64,000 bases of DNA. It comes from Nitrospirota bacterium. GTDB lineage: Bacteria > Nitrospirota > Nitrospiria > Nitrospirales > Nitrospiraceae. Of the stretch, positions 1-9,237 are shown piece by piece (the first letter of the stretch is position 1; each line of letters starts with the position of its first letter). The notes below the pieces were generated by a model. That model saw only the letters and a list, made by a program, of their open reading frames with translations. It was not told where the DNA came from and did no database searches. The stretch covers positions 62,001 through 126,000 of the forward strand of contig JACRLR010000020.1 in NCBI GenBank assembly GCA_016219645.1, given 5' to 3'. Both the position numbers and the translations under genes were made by a program.

Positions 1-1056
1 GGAGCCAGGGGCAGCAAGCTCGTACATCCGAACGATCACGTGAACCTCGGCCAATCCAGCAACGACGTAATTCCCACGGCGATTCATATTGCGTCCGGGG
101 AAATGATGCAACAGCAGCTCATTCCGGCGCTGACGTTGTTACAGAAAGCGCTCGCGCGCAAAGCCAAGGAGTTCGACAAGGTCGTCAAGATCGGTCGCAC
201 TCACTTGCAAGATGCGACGCCAGTCCGATTGGGCCAGGAGTTTGGCGGGTACGCGCGTCAGATCGAATTAGGCATTCAACGCGTCAAACGAGCACAAGCG
301 GCGCTCGGTGAAGTCGCACTCGGAGGAACCGCCGTCGGCACAGGACTCAATCGCCACCCGAAATTCCCTGCCAAGGTACTGGCTATCATCTCGAAAGAGA
401 CCGGCTGTACATTCATCGAAGCGAAGAACCACTTTGAAGCCCAGTCCACACAAGATTCATTGGTCGAAGCGAGCGGCGAGTTGAAGACGATCGCCGTGAG
501 TCTCATGAAAATTGCCAACGACATTCGCTGGCTTGGCTCCGGCCCTCGCTGTGGACTGGGAGAGATCAACCTCCCGGAGACCCAGCCTGGCTCGTCGATC
601 ATGCCGGGCAAAGTCAACCCGGTGATCGCCGAGTCGGTGACGATGGTCTGTGCCCAGGTCATCGGCAACGATATGACCGTCACAGTGGGAGGGCAGGCGG
701 CTAACTTCGAGCTGATCGTCATGCTGCCGGTGATGGCCTATAACCTCTTGCAGTCCATCGAGCTCCTCTCGACAGCCTCAACCAATTTCGCCGTCAAGTG
801 CATCAACGGCATCAAGGCCAACGAGGAACGTTGCAAGAGCTTGATTGAAGAGAGTCTGGCCATGTGTACCGCCCTGGCGCCGGAGATCGGGTATGAAGCT
901 GCCGCGAAACTGGCTAAGGAAGCATACAAATCCGGCAAGACCGTCCGCCAGATGGCAAAGGAGCAGAAAATCCTCTCAGAAAAACGTCTCACCGAACTAC
1001 TCGACCCCTGGCGCATGACCGAGCCAGGCGGGCCTGTGGGAAGTGCGGGAGGATAG
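1..1056 (+). CDS. fumC: Fumarate hydratase, class II (5' end outside window)
   Basis: This enzyme interconverts fumarate and malate in the (oxidative or reductive) TCA cycle in the cytoplasm. The frame is open from base 1 and reads KLVHPNDHVNLGQSSND, the conserved substrate-site segment of class II fumarases, so the GTG at 40 is an internal valine and not the start. The family signature GSSIMPGKVNPV follows at about 590-630, on the mobile loop that carries the catalytic serine. The C-terminal small domain (EERCKSLIEES to LLDPWRMTEPG) is complete. Roughly the first quarter of the usual ~460 residues is missing because of the window edge. Aspartase and argininosuccinate lyase share the fold, but the SSIMPGKVNP loop with the C-terminal LLDP..MT ending favours fumarase. 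Confidence 0.95.
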   Translation, partial: GARGSKLVHPNDHVNLGQSSNDVIPTAIHIASGEMMQQQLIPALTLLQKALARKAKEFDKVVKIGRTHLQDATPVRLGQEFGGYARQIELGIQRVKRAQAALGEVALGGTAVGTGLNRHPKFPAKVLAIISKETGCTFIEAKNHFEAQSTQDSLVEASGELKTIAVSLMKIANDIRWLGSGPRCGLGEINLPETQPGSSIMPGKVNPVIAESVTMVCAQVIGNDMTVTVGGQAANFELIVMLPVMAYNLLQSIELLSTASTNFAVKCINGIKANEERCKSLIEESLAMCTALAPEIGYEAAAKLAKEAYKSGKTVRQMAKEQKILSEKRLTELLDPWRMTEPGGPVGSAGG

Positions 1057-1201
1057 AAGGTAGACGGGGACGCCATGTTGGGCAGTACGCTGTACGGAAC
1101 TGATCTGGCAAGCTTAGACCGATATTTCTTCCATTTCGCAGTAGCAGCACGGGCTAACCGATGAACGTCTTCACCGACTTCTCAGTTCTCGCCAATCAGC
1201 T

Positions 1202-1231
1202 TTGACAGCGCAAAATCCCCTATGCTAAAGT
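1202..1231 (+). promoter_or_regulatory. Probable sigma-70 promoter of the flavoprotein gene at 1290
   Basis: TTGACA at 1202-1207 is followed after 18 bp by TAAAGT at 1226-1231, with a TG at 1223-1224 that makes an extended -10 (TGnTAAAGT). It lies about 60 bp upstream of the ATG at 1290, in an otherwise featureless gap after fumC. Confidence 0.55.
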
Positions 1232-1289
1232 CCGCGGAACTGTTGGGGTTCTCGTCACTTCTCCGTTCACCTTTTCTAGGAACCAATAC

Positions 1290-2648
1290 ATGAGCAATAC
1301 GAATTCGCATGTAATTCTTCTGGTCGGAGCCGGACCAGCCGGGATGGCAGTCGCGAGCACGTTGGCTAAGGCCGGCCATGAAATTATCATTCTGAACCGG
1401 GATATCAAATTCGGCGGATTAGCTGAATATGGGATTTTTCCCGCAAAACTGAAGCTCCGCGGCGGTCTCAAGAAGCAGTACTGGGAGTTGCTCAATAAAC
1501 CGAACGTCCACTATTTCGGCAATGTCTCAATCGGCAACGGCAAAGACCTCACAGTCGACGAGGTCCGAAACCTTGGCGCCAGCGCGGTCGTGTTTTCGAT
1601 CGGCGCGCAAGGGACCAAGGCCATCGGCGTAGAAGGGGATTCAGCCAAGGGAGTCTTTCACGCGAAAGACGTGGTCTACCATTTCAATCGCCTGCCCGGT
1701 TTCGGCGATCGCCCCTTTGAGATGGGCAAGCACGTGGCCATCATCGGGGCCGGCGATGTGATGGTTGATATTTCCCATTGGCTGGTTCGCTACAAGAAAA
1801 TCGAACGGGTCACCGCGGTTGTGCGGCGCGGGCCGGCCGAGAGAAAGTACAATCCAAAGGAAATTCGTGCGGTCTGCGCCAACATGGATGTGGCAGGCAT
1901 TACCACTGAAGTGGCGCGTATTAAGGATCGCCTTGCCGCGGTCGGACAGAATGCCGACGAGGTCTTGAAGGGACTGACGGACGAATTTATTAAATGTGAG
2001 CCGGCAGTCAGCAACACGAAAATGGGGTTCAAGTTTCTCGCTTCCCCCAAGCGCATCCTGGTCGACAGCAACAATCGCGTGCGCGGGTTGGAGATGGAGG
2101 AGAACAAGCTGGAGCCCAAGGGAAACGACACGGCCGCCGTCGGGCTGAAACAGTACTATGAATTCCCCTGCGACTCTGTGGTTTTTGCCGTCGGTGATAA
2201 AGTCGATGAAACCGTAGGACTCCCGTACAAGAGTGGCATGTTTGTCACGAATCCCACTAAGACCGGGAACGATCCGGATGATTCGCTCTTCCAAGCCTAT
2301 GACGACACGACAGGCAAAATTCTTGACGGAGTGTTTCTCGCAGGCTGGGCTCGCAAAGCGAGCGAAGGATTAGTGGGTGTCGCCAAGCGGGACGGGGATT
2401 GGTGCGCAGAGGTCGTAAGCCGGTATCTGGCAACCAAGCAGCCTGGCAACCCCTCAAAGACCGTTCTCGATAATTTGAAGACGACCCTCAAAAATCGAAA
2501 GAGCCATCCGGTGGACGTGAAGCGTCTACGAGCCCTGGAAGCGGCGGAGAAGGCACATAAGAGTGAGGTCGATTGTATCGGAGAGTTTAAGTACGCCAGC
2601 AACCAGGAGATGATTGGGTTGATCGAGTCTACCTATCCCCCCATTTGA
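1290..2648 (+). CDS. FAD/NAD(P)-binding oxidoreductase, adrenodoxin reductase / GltD-like
   Basis: A 452-residue two-dinucleotide-domain flavoprotein. The FAD site is VGAGPAGMAVASTLAKAGH at residues 11-29 and the NAD(P) site is VAIIGAGDVMVDISHWL near 149-165. Between them, GLAEYGIFPAKLKL and the later VVRRGPAERKYNPKEIR match the layout of adrenodoxin reductase and FprA-type ferredoxin-NADP reductases more than thioredoxin reductases; no CxxC redox pair is seen. The expected reaction is electron transfer between NAD(P)H and a ferredoxin-like partner, or service as a GltD-type small subunit; the partner is not in the window. The start ATG has an AGGA about 9 bp upstream. Its 3' end overlaps nadK by 20 bp tail to tail. 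Confidence 0.75.
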   Translation: MSNTNSHVILLVGAGPAGMAVASTLAKAGHEIIILNRDIKFGGLAEYGIFPAKLKLRGGLKKQYWELLNKPNVHYFGNVSIGNGKDLTVDEVRNLGASAVVFSIGAQGTKAIGVEGDSAKGVFHAKDVVYHFNRLPGFGDRPFEMGKHVAIIGAGDVMVDISHWLVRYKKIERVTAVVRRGPAERKYNPKEIRAVCANMDVAGITTEVARIKDRLAAVGQNADEVLKGLTDEFIKCEPAVSNTKMGFKFLASPKRILVDSNNRVRGLEMEENKLEPKGNDTAAVGLKQYYEFPCDSVVFAVGDKVDETVGLPYKSGMFVTNPTKTGNDPDDSLFQAYDDTTGKILDGVFLAGWARKASEGLVGVAKRDGDWCAEVVSRYLATKQPGNPSKTVLDNLKTTLKNRKSHPVDVKRLRALEAAEKAHKSEVDCIGEFKYASNQEMIGLIESTYPPI

Positions 2649-3489
2649 GCTTTTCTCTGAGTACGTCGTAGTAGTTGCTCTCCGGGAACCGGATCAATTT
2701 GGTCCGATGCTCCGAAGTCTGGATCACAACCGTATCTCCCTGCGTTATCGCTACTCCCACCTGTCCGTCGAGGGTCGCCATCGAGCCGTCATCTTTACTG
2801 GTCAGTGTAACCTCGATCTCGGCGTTGCTAGGCACGATCAATGGCCGATGTGTCAGGGTATGGGGGCAAATTGGCGTGAGGATCAATGACTGCACTGCCG
2901 GATCGATAATCGGACCTCCGGCTGAAAGCGAATAGGCGGTCGATCCCGTCGGGCTGCTGACAATCAATCCGTCGCCACGCAAGTTGGTCACGAACCGTCC
3001 CTGAATTGCAATCTTCAATCCAATCATACGGGCAACCGTGCCCTTGCTGATCACGACGTCGTTCAACACGATCCCTTGCGCGACCGTCTCTCCGCGCCGA
3101 TGGATACGTGTCCGTAGCATGAGCCGTTCATCGAGGACAAAATCATTGGCAAATACCCGTTCGAGCGAGGGATAGAGATTCTCCGGCCTGACTTCCGTCA
3201 AGAAGCCCAGCCCACCCATGTTGACCCCCAGGATGGGAATACCTCGTTCCCCGGCAAGTCGCGCGGCATTGAGCATGGTCCCATCACCGCCTAAGACCAG
3301 AAGTACGTCCGCTTTGCTCGCCAGCAGATTTTCCTGCGAGCCCCCTTGTTCACCAAGGAGGTGCGCCGATGTCGTATCCATCATCACATCGATGCTTCGA
3401 GCCCGGAGCCACGTGACAACATTGTGCAATGTGTTCTTGACTTCTGAGAACTTCGGCTTAGTCAGAATCCCGATGCTCTTGCTTTTCAT
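2629..3489 (-). CDS. nadK: NAD kinase
   Basis: Phosphorylates NAD to NADP in the cytoplasm. The 286-residue length is normal for bacterial NadK. The phosphate/NAD-binding motif GGDGTMLNAARLAG is near residues 68-81, followed by NMGGLGFLTEV, and the second conserved block GDGLIVSSPTGSTAYSLSAGGPI near 173-195. The start is taken at the ATG at 3489 (MKSKSIGILTK) rather than a TTG two codons upstream, because an AGGG lies at a suitable distance. It is transcribed divergently from clpC and overlaps the tail of the flavoprotein gene by 20 bp. Confidence 0.95.
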   Translation of the reverse strand: MKSKSIGILTKPKFSEVKNTLHNVVTWLRARSIDVMMDTTSAHLLGEQGGSQENLLASKADVLLVLGGDGTMLNAARLAGERGIPILGVNMGGLGFLTEVRPENLYPSLERVFANDFVLDERLMLRTRIHRRGETVAQGIVLNDVVISKGTVARMIGLKIAIQGRFVTNLRGDGLIVSSPTGSTAYSLSAGGPIIDPAVQSLILTPICPHTLTHRPLIVPSNAEIEVTLTSKDDGSMATLDGQVGVAITQGDTVVIQTSEHRTKLIRFPESNYYDVLREKLKWGDR

Positions 3490-3539
3490 TGGCAAAACCC
3501 TGTCAGCGCGCTCGTGAAATGCCGATAAAAATCTTCGGG

Positions 3540-3569
3540 ATTGTATCGGGGGGGGTCTTTTGAAGTCAA
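3540..3569 (-). promoter_or_regulatory. Probable sigma-70 promoter of nadK
   Basis: On the minus strand TTGACT (3569-3564) is followed after 18 bp by TACAAT (3545-3540), about 50 bp before the nadK start. The spacer contains a run of eight C residues. With the clpC promoter it fills much of the roughly 300-bp divergent gap 3490-3790; nothing else was seen there except short GCTTCACG-type motifs near 3650. Confidence 0.55.
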
Positions 3570-3696
3570 CGAATCACCCGTATGAGTCATGACGGTTTTG
3601 CCGCGAGGCGAATACGCGGATGCGACATCCTTAGACCTTCGCAAAATACGCTTCACGTTTCACGAGGAACGCGTTCTGTGCGATTGTCGGGTAGCC

Positions 3697-3725
3697 TTGA
3701 CACATAAAACCCTTCTAGTTAGAAT
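3697..3725 (+). promoter_or_regulatory. Near-consensus sigma-70 promoter of clpC
   Basis: A perfect TTGACA at 3697-3702, an optimal 17-bp spacer and TAGAAT at 3720-3725. The ATG of clpC lies 65 bp downstream with an AGAAGGAGG ribosome binding site. No CtsR heptad operator or CIRCE inverted repeat was seen near it, so control of this clpC by those heat-shock repressors is not supported by the sequence. Confidence 0.7.
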
Positions 3726-3790
3726 TAGGCAGATTTTTGATAGGTTTGCGTGTATGGAACCCGTTATAGGCCCACCTAGAAGGAGGCAGG

Positions 3791-6217
3791 ATGTTCGAGC
3801 GATTCACGGATAAGGGTCGGAAGATCATCATCCTTGCACGGGAAGAGGCAGAGCGTCATCAAAACGACTACCTCGGAACCGAGCATCTTGTCTTAGCCAT
3901 TCTCCGTGAATCAGACGGGATTGCCCTGATGATCCTGAAAAAAATGGGGCTCTCCACTGAACAAATCCGTTTGGAAATTGAACGGAATTTGCCGGGAGGG
4001 GGCACGACGATGACTTTTGGGGAGATCCCCTTCAGCCCCCGGGTCAAGAAGGTCATTGAATACGGGGTCGAAGAAGCCCGTCTCCTCGGACACAATCATA
4101 TCGGCAGCGAGCATCTTTTGTTGGGCCTCCTCCGGGAAGAGGAGGGGATCGGCGGGAAGATTCTCCGCAGCTTAGGCGCCAATCTCCTCACCGCCCGACA
4201 ATTAACCGTGACATTCCTGCGCAAGTCCGCTCCGCGCGAGCGTGACCGAAAGAGCAATACCCCCGCGCTTGATGAGTTCGGTCGTGACCTGACACAGCTT
4301 GCCCAGGCAGGACAACTGGATCCCGTCATCGGCCGGGCCGACGAAATCGAGCGGGTGCTTCAGATCCTGAGCCGCCGTTCAAAAAACAACCCCGTTCTTA
4401 TCGGGGAAGCCGGTGTCGGCAAGACCGCCATCGTCGAAGGTCTTGCCCAACGGATAGTCCAGTCCGAAGTGCCGGATAATCTTCTCTCACGGCGCGTGAT
4501 TGCGCTCGACCTCGGTTCGTTGGTTGCTGGAACGAAATATCGTGGCCAGTTTGAGGAACGGCTGAAGGTCGTGATGAAGGAAATCACGCAGGCAGGAAAT
4601 ATCATCATCTTCATCGATGAGCTCCATACCCTGGTGGGAGCGGGGGCGGCAGAAGGATCGATCGATGCCTCGAACATGCTCAAGCCCGCGTTATCGCGCG
4701 GCGAAATTCAATGTATCGGCGCCACGACTCTCGATGAATACCGGAAGCATATTGAGAAAGATGGAGCCCTGAAGCGACGGTTCCAACCGATTCACGTTCA
4801 GCCGCCGAGCAACGATGAAACCGTCCTGATCATCCAAGGGCTTCGCGATCGTTATGAAGAACACCATGGTGTTGAAATCTCAGAAGAGGCCATCCTCGAA
4901 GCGGTCAAGTTGTCCGATCGGTACATTAGCGACCGTTTCCTCCCTGACAAGGCCATCGATTTGATCGATGAGACGGGGTCACGGGCAAAACTGCAGACGT
5001 ACGCCCTGCCATCCGACCTGAAAGCGATGGAACAAGAGCTGAAAAAGGTCTCTCGCGAAAAGGAACTGGCCATCTCGATGCAGAACTTTGAGGAAGCCGT
5101 TCGCCATCGCGAGGAAGAAGAGCGGCTGCGCAAGCTCCTCGATGAGTCCAAACGAGAGTGGAAGAAGAACCAGGAAAAGAACAAGCCGACGATTGGAAAA
5201 GAGGATGTCGCCTATGTCGTCTCCAAGATGACGGGTATTCCGCTCTTCAAGCTCGAAGAGGAAGAATCCAACAAACTGCTCCGCATGGAGGAATTCCTCC
5301 ATAAACGCGTCGTTGGACAGAACGAAGCGATCTCCGCTGTGGCCCGGGCCATCAGGCGATCACGCGCAGGGCTCAAGGAAGCACGAAAGCCTATCGGCTC
5401 CTTTATCTTCCTGGGACCGACCGGGGTAGGGAAAACCGAGCTGGCGAGGACGTTAGCCGAGTTCCTGTTCAACAGTGAGGACTCGCTTATCCGCATCGAC
5501 ATGTCGGAGTATCAGGAAAAGTTCACCAGTTCTCGACTATTCGGAGCCCCGCCCGGGTATGTGGGATATGAAGAAGGCGGCCAGTTGACCGAACGGGTCA
5601 GGCGCAGGCCCTATTCAGTGGTTCTGTTCGATGAGATCGAAAAGGCCCATCCCGATGTGTTCAATATCCTCTTACAAGTATTGGACGACGGAGTACTGAC
5701 GGACAGTCTCGGACGAAAGGTCGACTTTAAGAATTGCGTCATCATCATGACCTCCAATATCGGGACCAAGATGATTCAGAAGGGTGTCTCGCTCGGATTC
5801 CAGAGCACGGAAGGCGATCAGGAGCGCCATAAGAAGGAAGAGGTGTTGGGAGAGTTGCGCCGCTCGTTCAGCCCGGAGTTCTTGAACCGCATTGACGAAG
5901 TGGTGGTCTTCCATCAACTCGACAAGACCCATCTCTATAGTATCCTCGACATTCTCTTGGCTGAACTCAACCTTCGTCTCCTCGAAAAAGGCGTGGAGAT
6001 CGAAGTCGAGGATGACGTCAAGCAGTGGTTGATCAAAGAAGGCTATGAGCCGCTCTACGGAGCCAGACCGATGCGCCGGACGATTCAGCGGGCGATCGGC
6101 GATCCGCTCTCGGAGGAAATGATTAGGGGACGATTCAAGGAATGCCGGAAAATCCGTGTGGTGCTTCGCGACGGTGCTCCGGTATTTATCGAGCAGGAGG
6201 CGATGGCTGGCGTCTAA
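3791..6217 (+). CDS. clpC: ATP-dependent Clp protease ATP-binding subunit ClpC
   Basis: An 808-residue Hsp100 unfoldase that feeds substrates to the ClpP peptidase and disaggregates proteins. The order is a double Clp-N domain (residues 1-145, starting [21 protein letters not shown]), a first AAA+ module with Walker [11 protein letters not shown] near 207-216 and [16 protein letters not shown] as Walker B region, a UVR-type middle domain ([18 protein letters not shown] near 437-454), a second AAA+ module with Walker [11 protein letters not shown] near 545-554, and the D2-small C-terminal domain ([14 protein letters not shown]). The UVR linker and the length mark it as ClpC rather than ClpB or ClpA. 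A strong AGGAGG site and a near-consensus promoter precede it; a stem-loop follows. Confidence 0.96.
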   Translation: MFERFTDKGRKIIILAREEAERHQNDYLGTEHLVLAILRESDGIALMILKKMGLSTEQIRLEIERNLPGGGTTMTFGEIPFSPRVKKVIEYGVEEARLLGHNHIGSEHLLLGLLREEEGIGGKILRSLGANLLTARQLTVTFLRKSAPRERDRKSNTPALDEFGRDLTQLAQAGQLDPVIGRADEIERVLQILSRRSKNNPVLIGEAGVGKTAIVEGLAQRIVQSEVPDNLLSRRVIALDLGSLVAGTKYRGQFEERLKVVMKEITQAGNIIIFIDELHTLVGAGAAEGSIDASNMLKPALSRGEIQCIGATTLDEYRKHIEKDGALKRRFQPIHVQPPSNDETVLIIQGLRDRYEEHHGVEISEEAILEAVKLSDRYISDRFLPDKAIDLIDETGSRAKLQTYALPSDLKAMEQELKKVSREKELAISMQNFEEAVRHREEEERLRKLLDESKREWKKNQEKNKPTIGKEDVAYVVSKMTGIPLFKLEEEESNKLLRMEEFLHKRVVGQNEAISAVARAIRRSRAGLKEARKPIGSFIFLGPTGVGKTELARTLAEFLFNSEDSLIRIDMSEYQEKFTSSRLFGAPPGYVGYEEGGQLTERVRRRPYSVVLFDEIEKAHPDVFNILLQVLDDGVLTDSLGRKVDFKNCVIIMTSNIGTKMIQKGVSLGFQSTEGDQERHKKEEVLGELRRSFSPEFLNRIDEVVVFHQLDKTHLYSILDILLAELNLRLLEKGVEIEVEDDVKQWLIKEGYEPLYGARPMRRTIQRAIGDPLSEEMIRGRFKECRKIRVVLRDGAPVFIEQEAMAGV

Positions 6218-6261
6218 TGGTCCAGCCCAACACCTGCCCGCGACGTAATCGCATAGAGTTC

Positions 6262-6303
6262 GACACAGCCCTTGTGGCGCCGGCAGGCCGCAAGGGCTGT
6301 GTC
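6262..6303 (+). terminator. Stem-loop after clpC, probable transcription terminator
   Basis: A 13-bp perfect stem, GACACAGCCCTTG at 6262-6274 pairing with CAAGGGCTGTGTC at 6291-6303, which extends inward through TGGC/GCCG. Only a short ATTTCC follows, so the U-tract is weak. It lies 45 bp after the clpC stop. Confidence 0.6.
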
Positions 6304-6366
6304 ATTTCCAAACTCCGCACATAGCCATGGGATCTCCCCAGTCTGCCCTGCTGTGAACATTTGACC

Positions 6367-7407
6367 ATGACAACCATTTCACCATCGACCTCAACCTGGA
6401 TATCGGGACCAATCCTGGGTATCGAGACGTCCTGCGATGAGACAGCCGCAGCGGTGCTTGCTGCAGACGGCGCAGTTCTTTCGAATGTGATTACGTCGCA
6501 ACACGATGTCCACCAGCGATTTGGCGGCGTCGTTCCCGAACTTGCCTCCCGCGCCCATATTGAATCGATTGAAGCGGTCTCCGCTGAGGCGATAGGACAG
6601 GCGGGTCTCGCATGGACGGAACTTACCGGGATAGCCGTCACCCAGGGACCGGGCCTAGCCGGGGCCCTTCTGGTCGGAGTCAGTTATGCAAAGGCTCTTG
6701 GCTATGCCTTGAACATTCCGGTCGTAGGTGTCAGCCATCTTGAAGGTCACATCGCTTCTGCCTGGTTGAAGGATCCAGCGTTTCCATTACCCAGCGTGGT
6801 ACTGGTTGTCTCGGGTGGTCATACCCATCTCTATTACAAACAGGCTGATGGTCATTGCCGACTTCTGGGCGCTACCAGAGACGATGCGGCAGGGGAGGCC
6901 TTTGACAAGGGCGCTCAATTGCTCCAATTGGGATACCCGGGGGGGCCAGCGATCGATCGTTTAGCCAGGCAAGGAAATCCTGAAGCCATCGCCTTTCCGC
7001 GTTCCCATCTCAAGAAGGGGAGTCTTGATTTCAGTTTCAGTGGTTTAAAGACATCTTTGCTCTATACACTTCAAGTAATGTCTGAGCTATCTCGCGCGGA
7101 GCAAGCTGCCGATCTCGCAGCCAGCTACCAGGAGGCTATCGTCACAATTCTGGTTGAAAAAGCTTTTGCTGCCGTTCGATCAACCGGGGTTCATGCCTTG
7201 GCAGTCGTCGGAGGGGTATCCGCCAATTCCCGTTTTCGTACGTTGCTCGAGCAACGAGCCGCATCAGAATCCGTAGACTTGAGCCTGCCCCCCCTGGCTT
7301 ATTGTACGGACAATGCTGCGATGATTGCGGCAGCCGGGAGGCATTCGCTTCAGGCAGGGCTCAGGGGCACACTGGAAATCGATGCGCACGTCTCACTATC
7401 TGGTTGA
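6367..7407 (+). CDS. tsaD: tRNA N6-adenosine threonylcarbamoyltransferase
   Basis: Transfers the threonylcarbamoyl group from TC-AMP to A37 of ANN-decoding tRNAs, with TsaB and TsaE; the enzyme making TC-AMP (tsaC) is also in this window at 45 kb. 346 residues from the ATG at 6367; a TTG two codons upstream (6361) is an alternative and neither has a strong ribosome site. Kae1/Qri7/TsaD family marks are ILGIETSCDETAAAV near the N-terminus, the metal-binding VSHLEGHIASAW (HxxxH), VVSGGHTHLYY, the switch GDDAAGEAFDKGAQLL-like block (here DDAAGEAFDKGAQ) and VVGGVSANSRFR. The stop is followed at once by a 9-bp-unit palindromic array. Confidence 0.95.
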   Translation: MTTISPSTSTWISGPILGIETSCDETAAAVLAADGAVLSNVITSQHDVHQRFGGVVPELASRAHIESIEAVSAEAIGQAGLAWTELTGIAVTQGPGLAGALLVGVSYAKALGYALNIPVVGVSHLEGHIASAWLKDPAFPLPSVVLVVSGGHTHLYYKQADGHCRLLGATRDDAAGEAFDKGAQLLQLGYPGGPAIDRLARQGNPEAIAFPRSHLKKGSLDFSFSGLKTSLLYTLQVMSELSRAEQAADLAASYQEAIVTILVEKAFAAVRSTGVHALAVVGGVSANSRFRTLLEQRAASESVDLSLPPLAYCTDNAAMIAAAGRHSLQAGLRGTLEIDAHVSLSG

Positions 7408-7410
7408 TGA

Positions 7411-7521
7411 GGTCCATCAGGTCTATCTGATCTGTCTCGTATGTTTGGTCTGACGAAAACTAACCAGATGAACCAGACAGACTAGACAGACCAGACAGAC
7501 CGAATAGACCAGATAGACCGG
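7411..7521 (+). repeat. 9-bp-unit palindromic array, copy a (tsaD-hflX gap)
   Basis: Left arm of 9-mers (GTCCATCAG, GTCTATCTG, ATCTGTCTC, GTATGTTTG) around a GACGAAAAC loop, then a longer right arm of complementary 9-mers (CCAGACAGA, CAGATAGAC type). Member of an eight-copy intergenic family in this window. Confidence 0.8.
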
Positions 7522-7551
7522 GCTTCCATCAACGATAAGGAAACGACGCCC

Positions 7552-9204
7552 ATTCCAGACATCCATGGACAGGTCCTTGGTCTCCGAGCCGGCCAGCTCG
7601 CCATGCTTGAGCGGCTCTATCGTCGGCGCATGCCTGTGGATCAAGTCCTCTCACTTGAAGCGGCAAGAACCCTCGCACAGTTTACGCATGAGATACGCCG
7701 TCCCATCGGACTAGTCATTAACCGGCGTGGGGCAGTGCAGGATGTTCTGGTGGGCGCAGGCGCCGAACCTTCACCGACTATCCTGGCTGCCTACCGGGCA
7801 AGCCCGCGATCGTTGCGGGGCCTCAGACTGATCCGCTCACAGGTGAAGGAACAGGCAATCAGCCAAGAAGATCTCACCCTGCTGGGCCTCCTCCGGCTCG
7901 ATATGATCGGAACCCTGGCAGTGACGCCCCAGGGCGAACCGGGGTTGCTTTCTCTCGCCCATCTCAATCCACCCAGCCCTCAGGGGCAGCTGTACACGGT
8001 GCTGAAGCCTACATTGACGCATCAATGCCCGGTGAGTTTCGAAACGTTCATCCATGAGCTGGAGGCAGACCTCCAACGGCAGGGTGGGTCGCACCGGATG
8101 GCTCAGGGCCAGACAGCCATACTCGTGAGCGCATCACCCAAGAGCAAGAACGAACAGGAAGAGCACCTCGCCGAATTGGCGGAACTGGCTTCTTCCGCAG
8201 ATCTCACCGTGATTGACCGTTTAGTGCAACGCACACAGAGCGGCCATGCCAGATTTCAATTGGGCAGCGGCAAGCTTAAAGATGTGCTGGTGCAGGCCAT
8301 GCAAAAGGGAGCAGATCTCTTGATCTTCGATCAAGATTTGGCTCCGGCGCAGGTGCGCGCGATTGCAGAGATCACCGACCTCACGGTCATCGACCGGACT
8401 CAGTTGATTCTCGATATTTTTGCGCAGCGGGCGCATAGCCGGGAGGGTAAGGTGCAGGTTGAATTAGCCCAACTTCGTTATCTGCTCCCCCGACTCTCCG
8501 GCCAGGGAACGAGTCTCTCACGCTTGGGCGGCGGTATCGGCAGCAGAGGTCCGGGAGAAACAAAGCTCGAAACGGATCGCCGCCGCATCAGAGAACGTAT
8601 CGACCATCTGGAACGGGAGGTCGAGAGCTTTGCGCGCCATCAAGACCAACGGAGATCCCGCCGCACCCGGCAAGAATTCCCGATCCTGTCCATGGTGGGT
8701 TATACGAATGCCGGCAAGTCAACATTGCTCAATATACTGACGAAGAGTCAGGTGAGTACGGCTCCACGCGTCTTTGAGACACTCGACACGACAAGCCGCA
8801 GATTGCGCTTTCCCCAGGGCCGTGAGGTCATCCTCACCGATACGGTGGGGTTTATTCGCGATCTACCGAAAGATCTCCTTGCAGCCTTCCGGACGACATT
8901 GGGCGAACTGCGCGATGCCGACCTCCTTCTCCATGTCGTCGATGCCGGGACAAAAGATCTGGACGCCCATATCGCATCCGTCGACGCCGTGCTTCAAAGT
9001 CTCACGCTCGATCTGCTCCCACGGGTCCTGGTATTCAACAAATGTGACCAACTTCCGCCCGGGCAGGCGGAAATCCTCTGTCGGCGCTACGGTGCAATCG
9101 GGATTTCGTCTCTCCATCCTGAGACCTTGCCCCCGCTGATCCAGCATCTTGAAGAACGGTTGGCTGTGCTCGTCCCGTCCACCTCCCTTGCATCTCGCCC
9201 TTAA
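7552..9204 (+). CDS. hflX: GTPase HflX (ribosome-associated), probable non-ATG start
   Basis: A ribosome-binding GTPase that splits stalled or heat-damaged 70S particles. The N-terminal HflX domain holds the glycine-rich GGIGSRGPGETKLETDRRRI, followed by a coiled segment and the G domain: G1 GYTNAGKST, G3 DTVGFIRDLP, G4 NKCD. The first ATG is at 7603, but the frame is open back to 7486 and reads IHGQVLGLRAGQLA directly before it. That matches how long-form HflX proteins begin (an I-Y/H-G-N-x-x-G-L segment before LERLY.RR), so coding very probably starts upstream. There is no ATG, GTG or TTG there; ATT at 7552 has AAGGA at 7537-7541 ten bases upstream and is my preferred start (550 residues). 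From 7603 the protein is 533 residues. Confidence 0.9.
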   Translation: MPDIHGQVLGLRAGQLAMLERLYRRRMPVDQVLSLEAARTLAQFTHEIRRPIGLVINRRGAVQDVLVGAGAEPSPTILAAYRASPRSLRGLRLIRSQVKEQAISQEDLTLLGLLRLDMIGTLAVTPQGEPGLLSLAHLNPPSPQGQLYTVLKPTLTHQCPVSFETFIHELEADLQRQGGSHRMAQGQTAILVSASPKSKNEQEEHLAELAELASSADLTVIDRLVQRTQSGHARFQLGSGKLKDVLVQAMQKGADLLIFDQDLAPAQVRAIAEITDLTVIDRTQLILDIFAQRAHSREGKVQVELAQLRYLLPRLSGQGTSLSRLGGGIGSRGPGETKLETDRRRIRERIDHLEREVESFARHQDQRRSRRTRQEFPILSMVGYTNAGKSTLLNILTKSQVSTAPRVFETLDTTSRRLRFPQGREVILTDTVGFIRDLPKDLLAAFRTTLGELRDADLLLHVVDAGTKDLDAHIASVDAVLQSLTLDLLPRVLVFNKCDQLPPGQAEILCRRYGAIGISSLHPETLPPLIQHLEERLAVLVPSTSLASRP

Positions 9205-9237
9205 CCGGTTGCACAATCACGCCATTTGGTACCAGCA

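Noticed and set aside
1641-2294. 217-codon minus-strand frame opposite the flavoprotein
   Set aside because: Antisense to a gene with two clear dinucleotide-binding motifs; no start signals.
3490-3790. CIRCE or CtsR operator near clpC
   Set aside because: No TTAGCACTC-n9-GAGTGCTAA inverted repeat and no GGTCAAANANAGGTCAAA-type heptads were seen.
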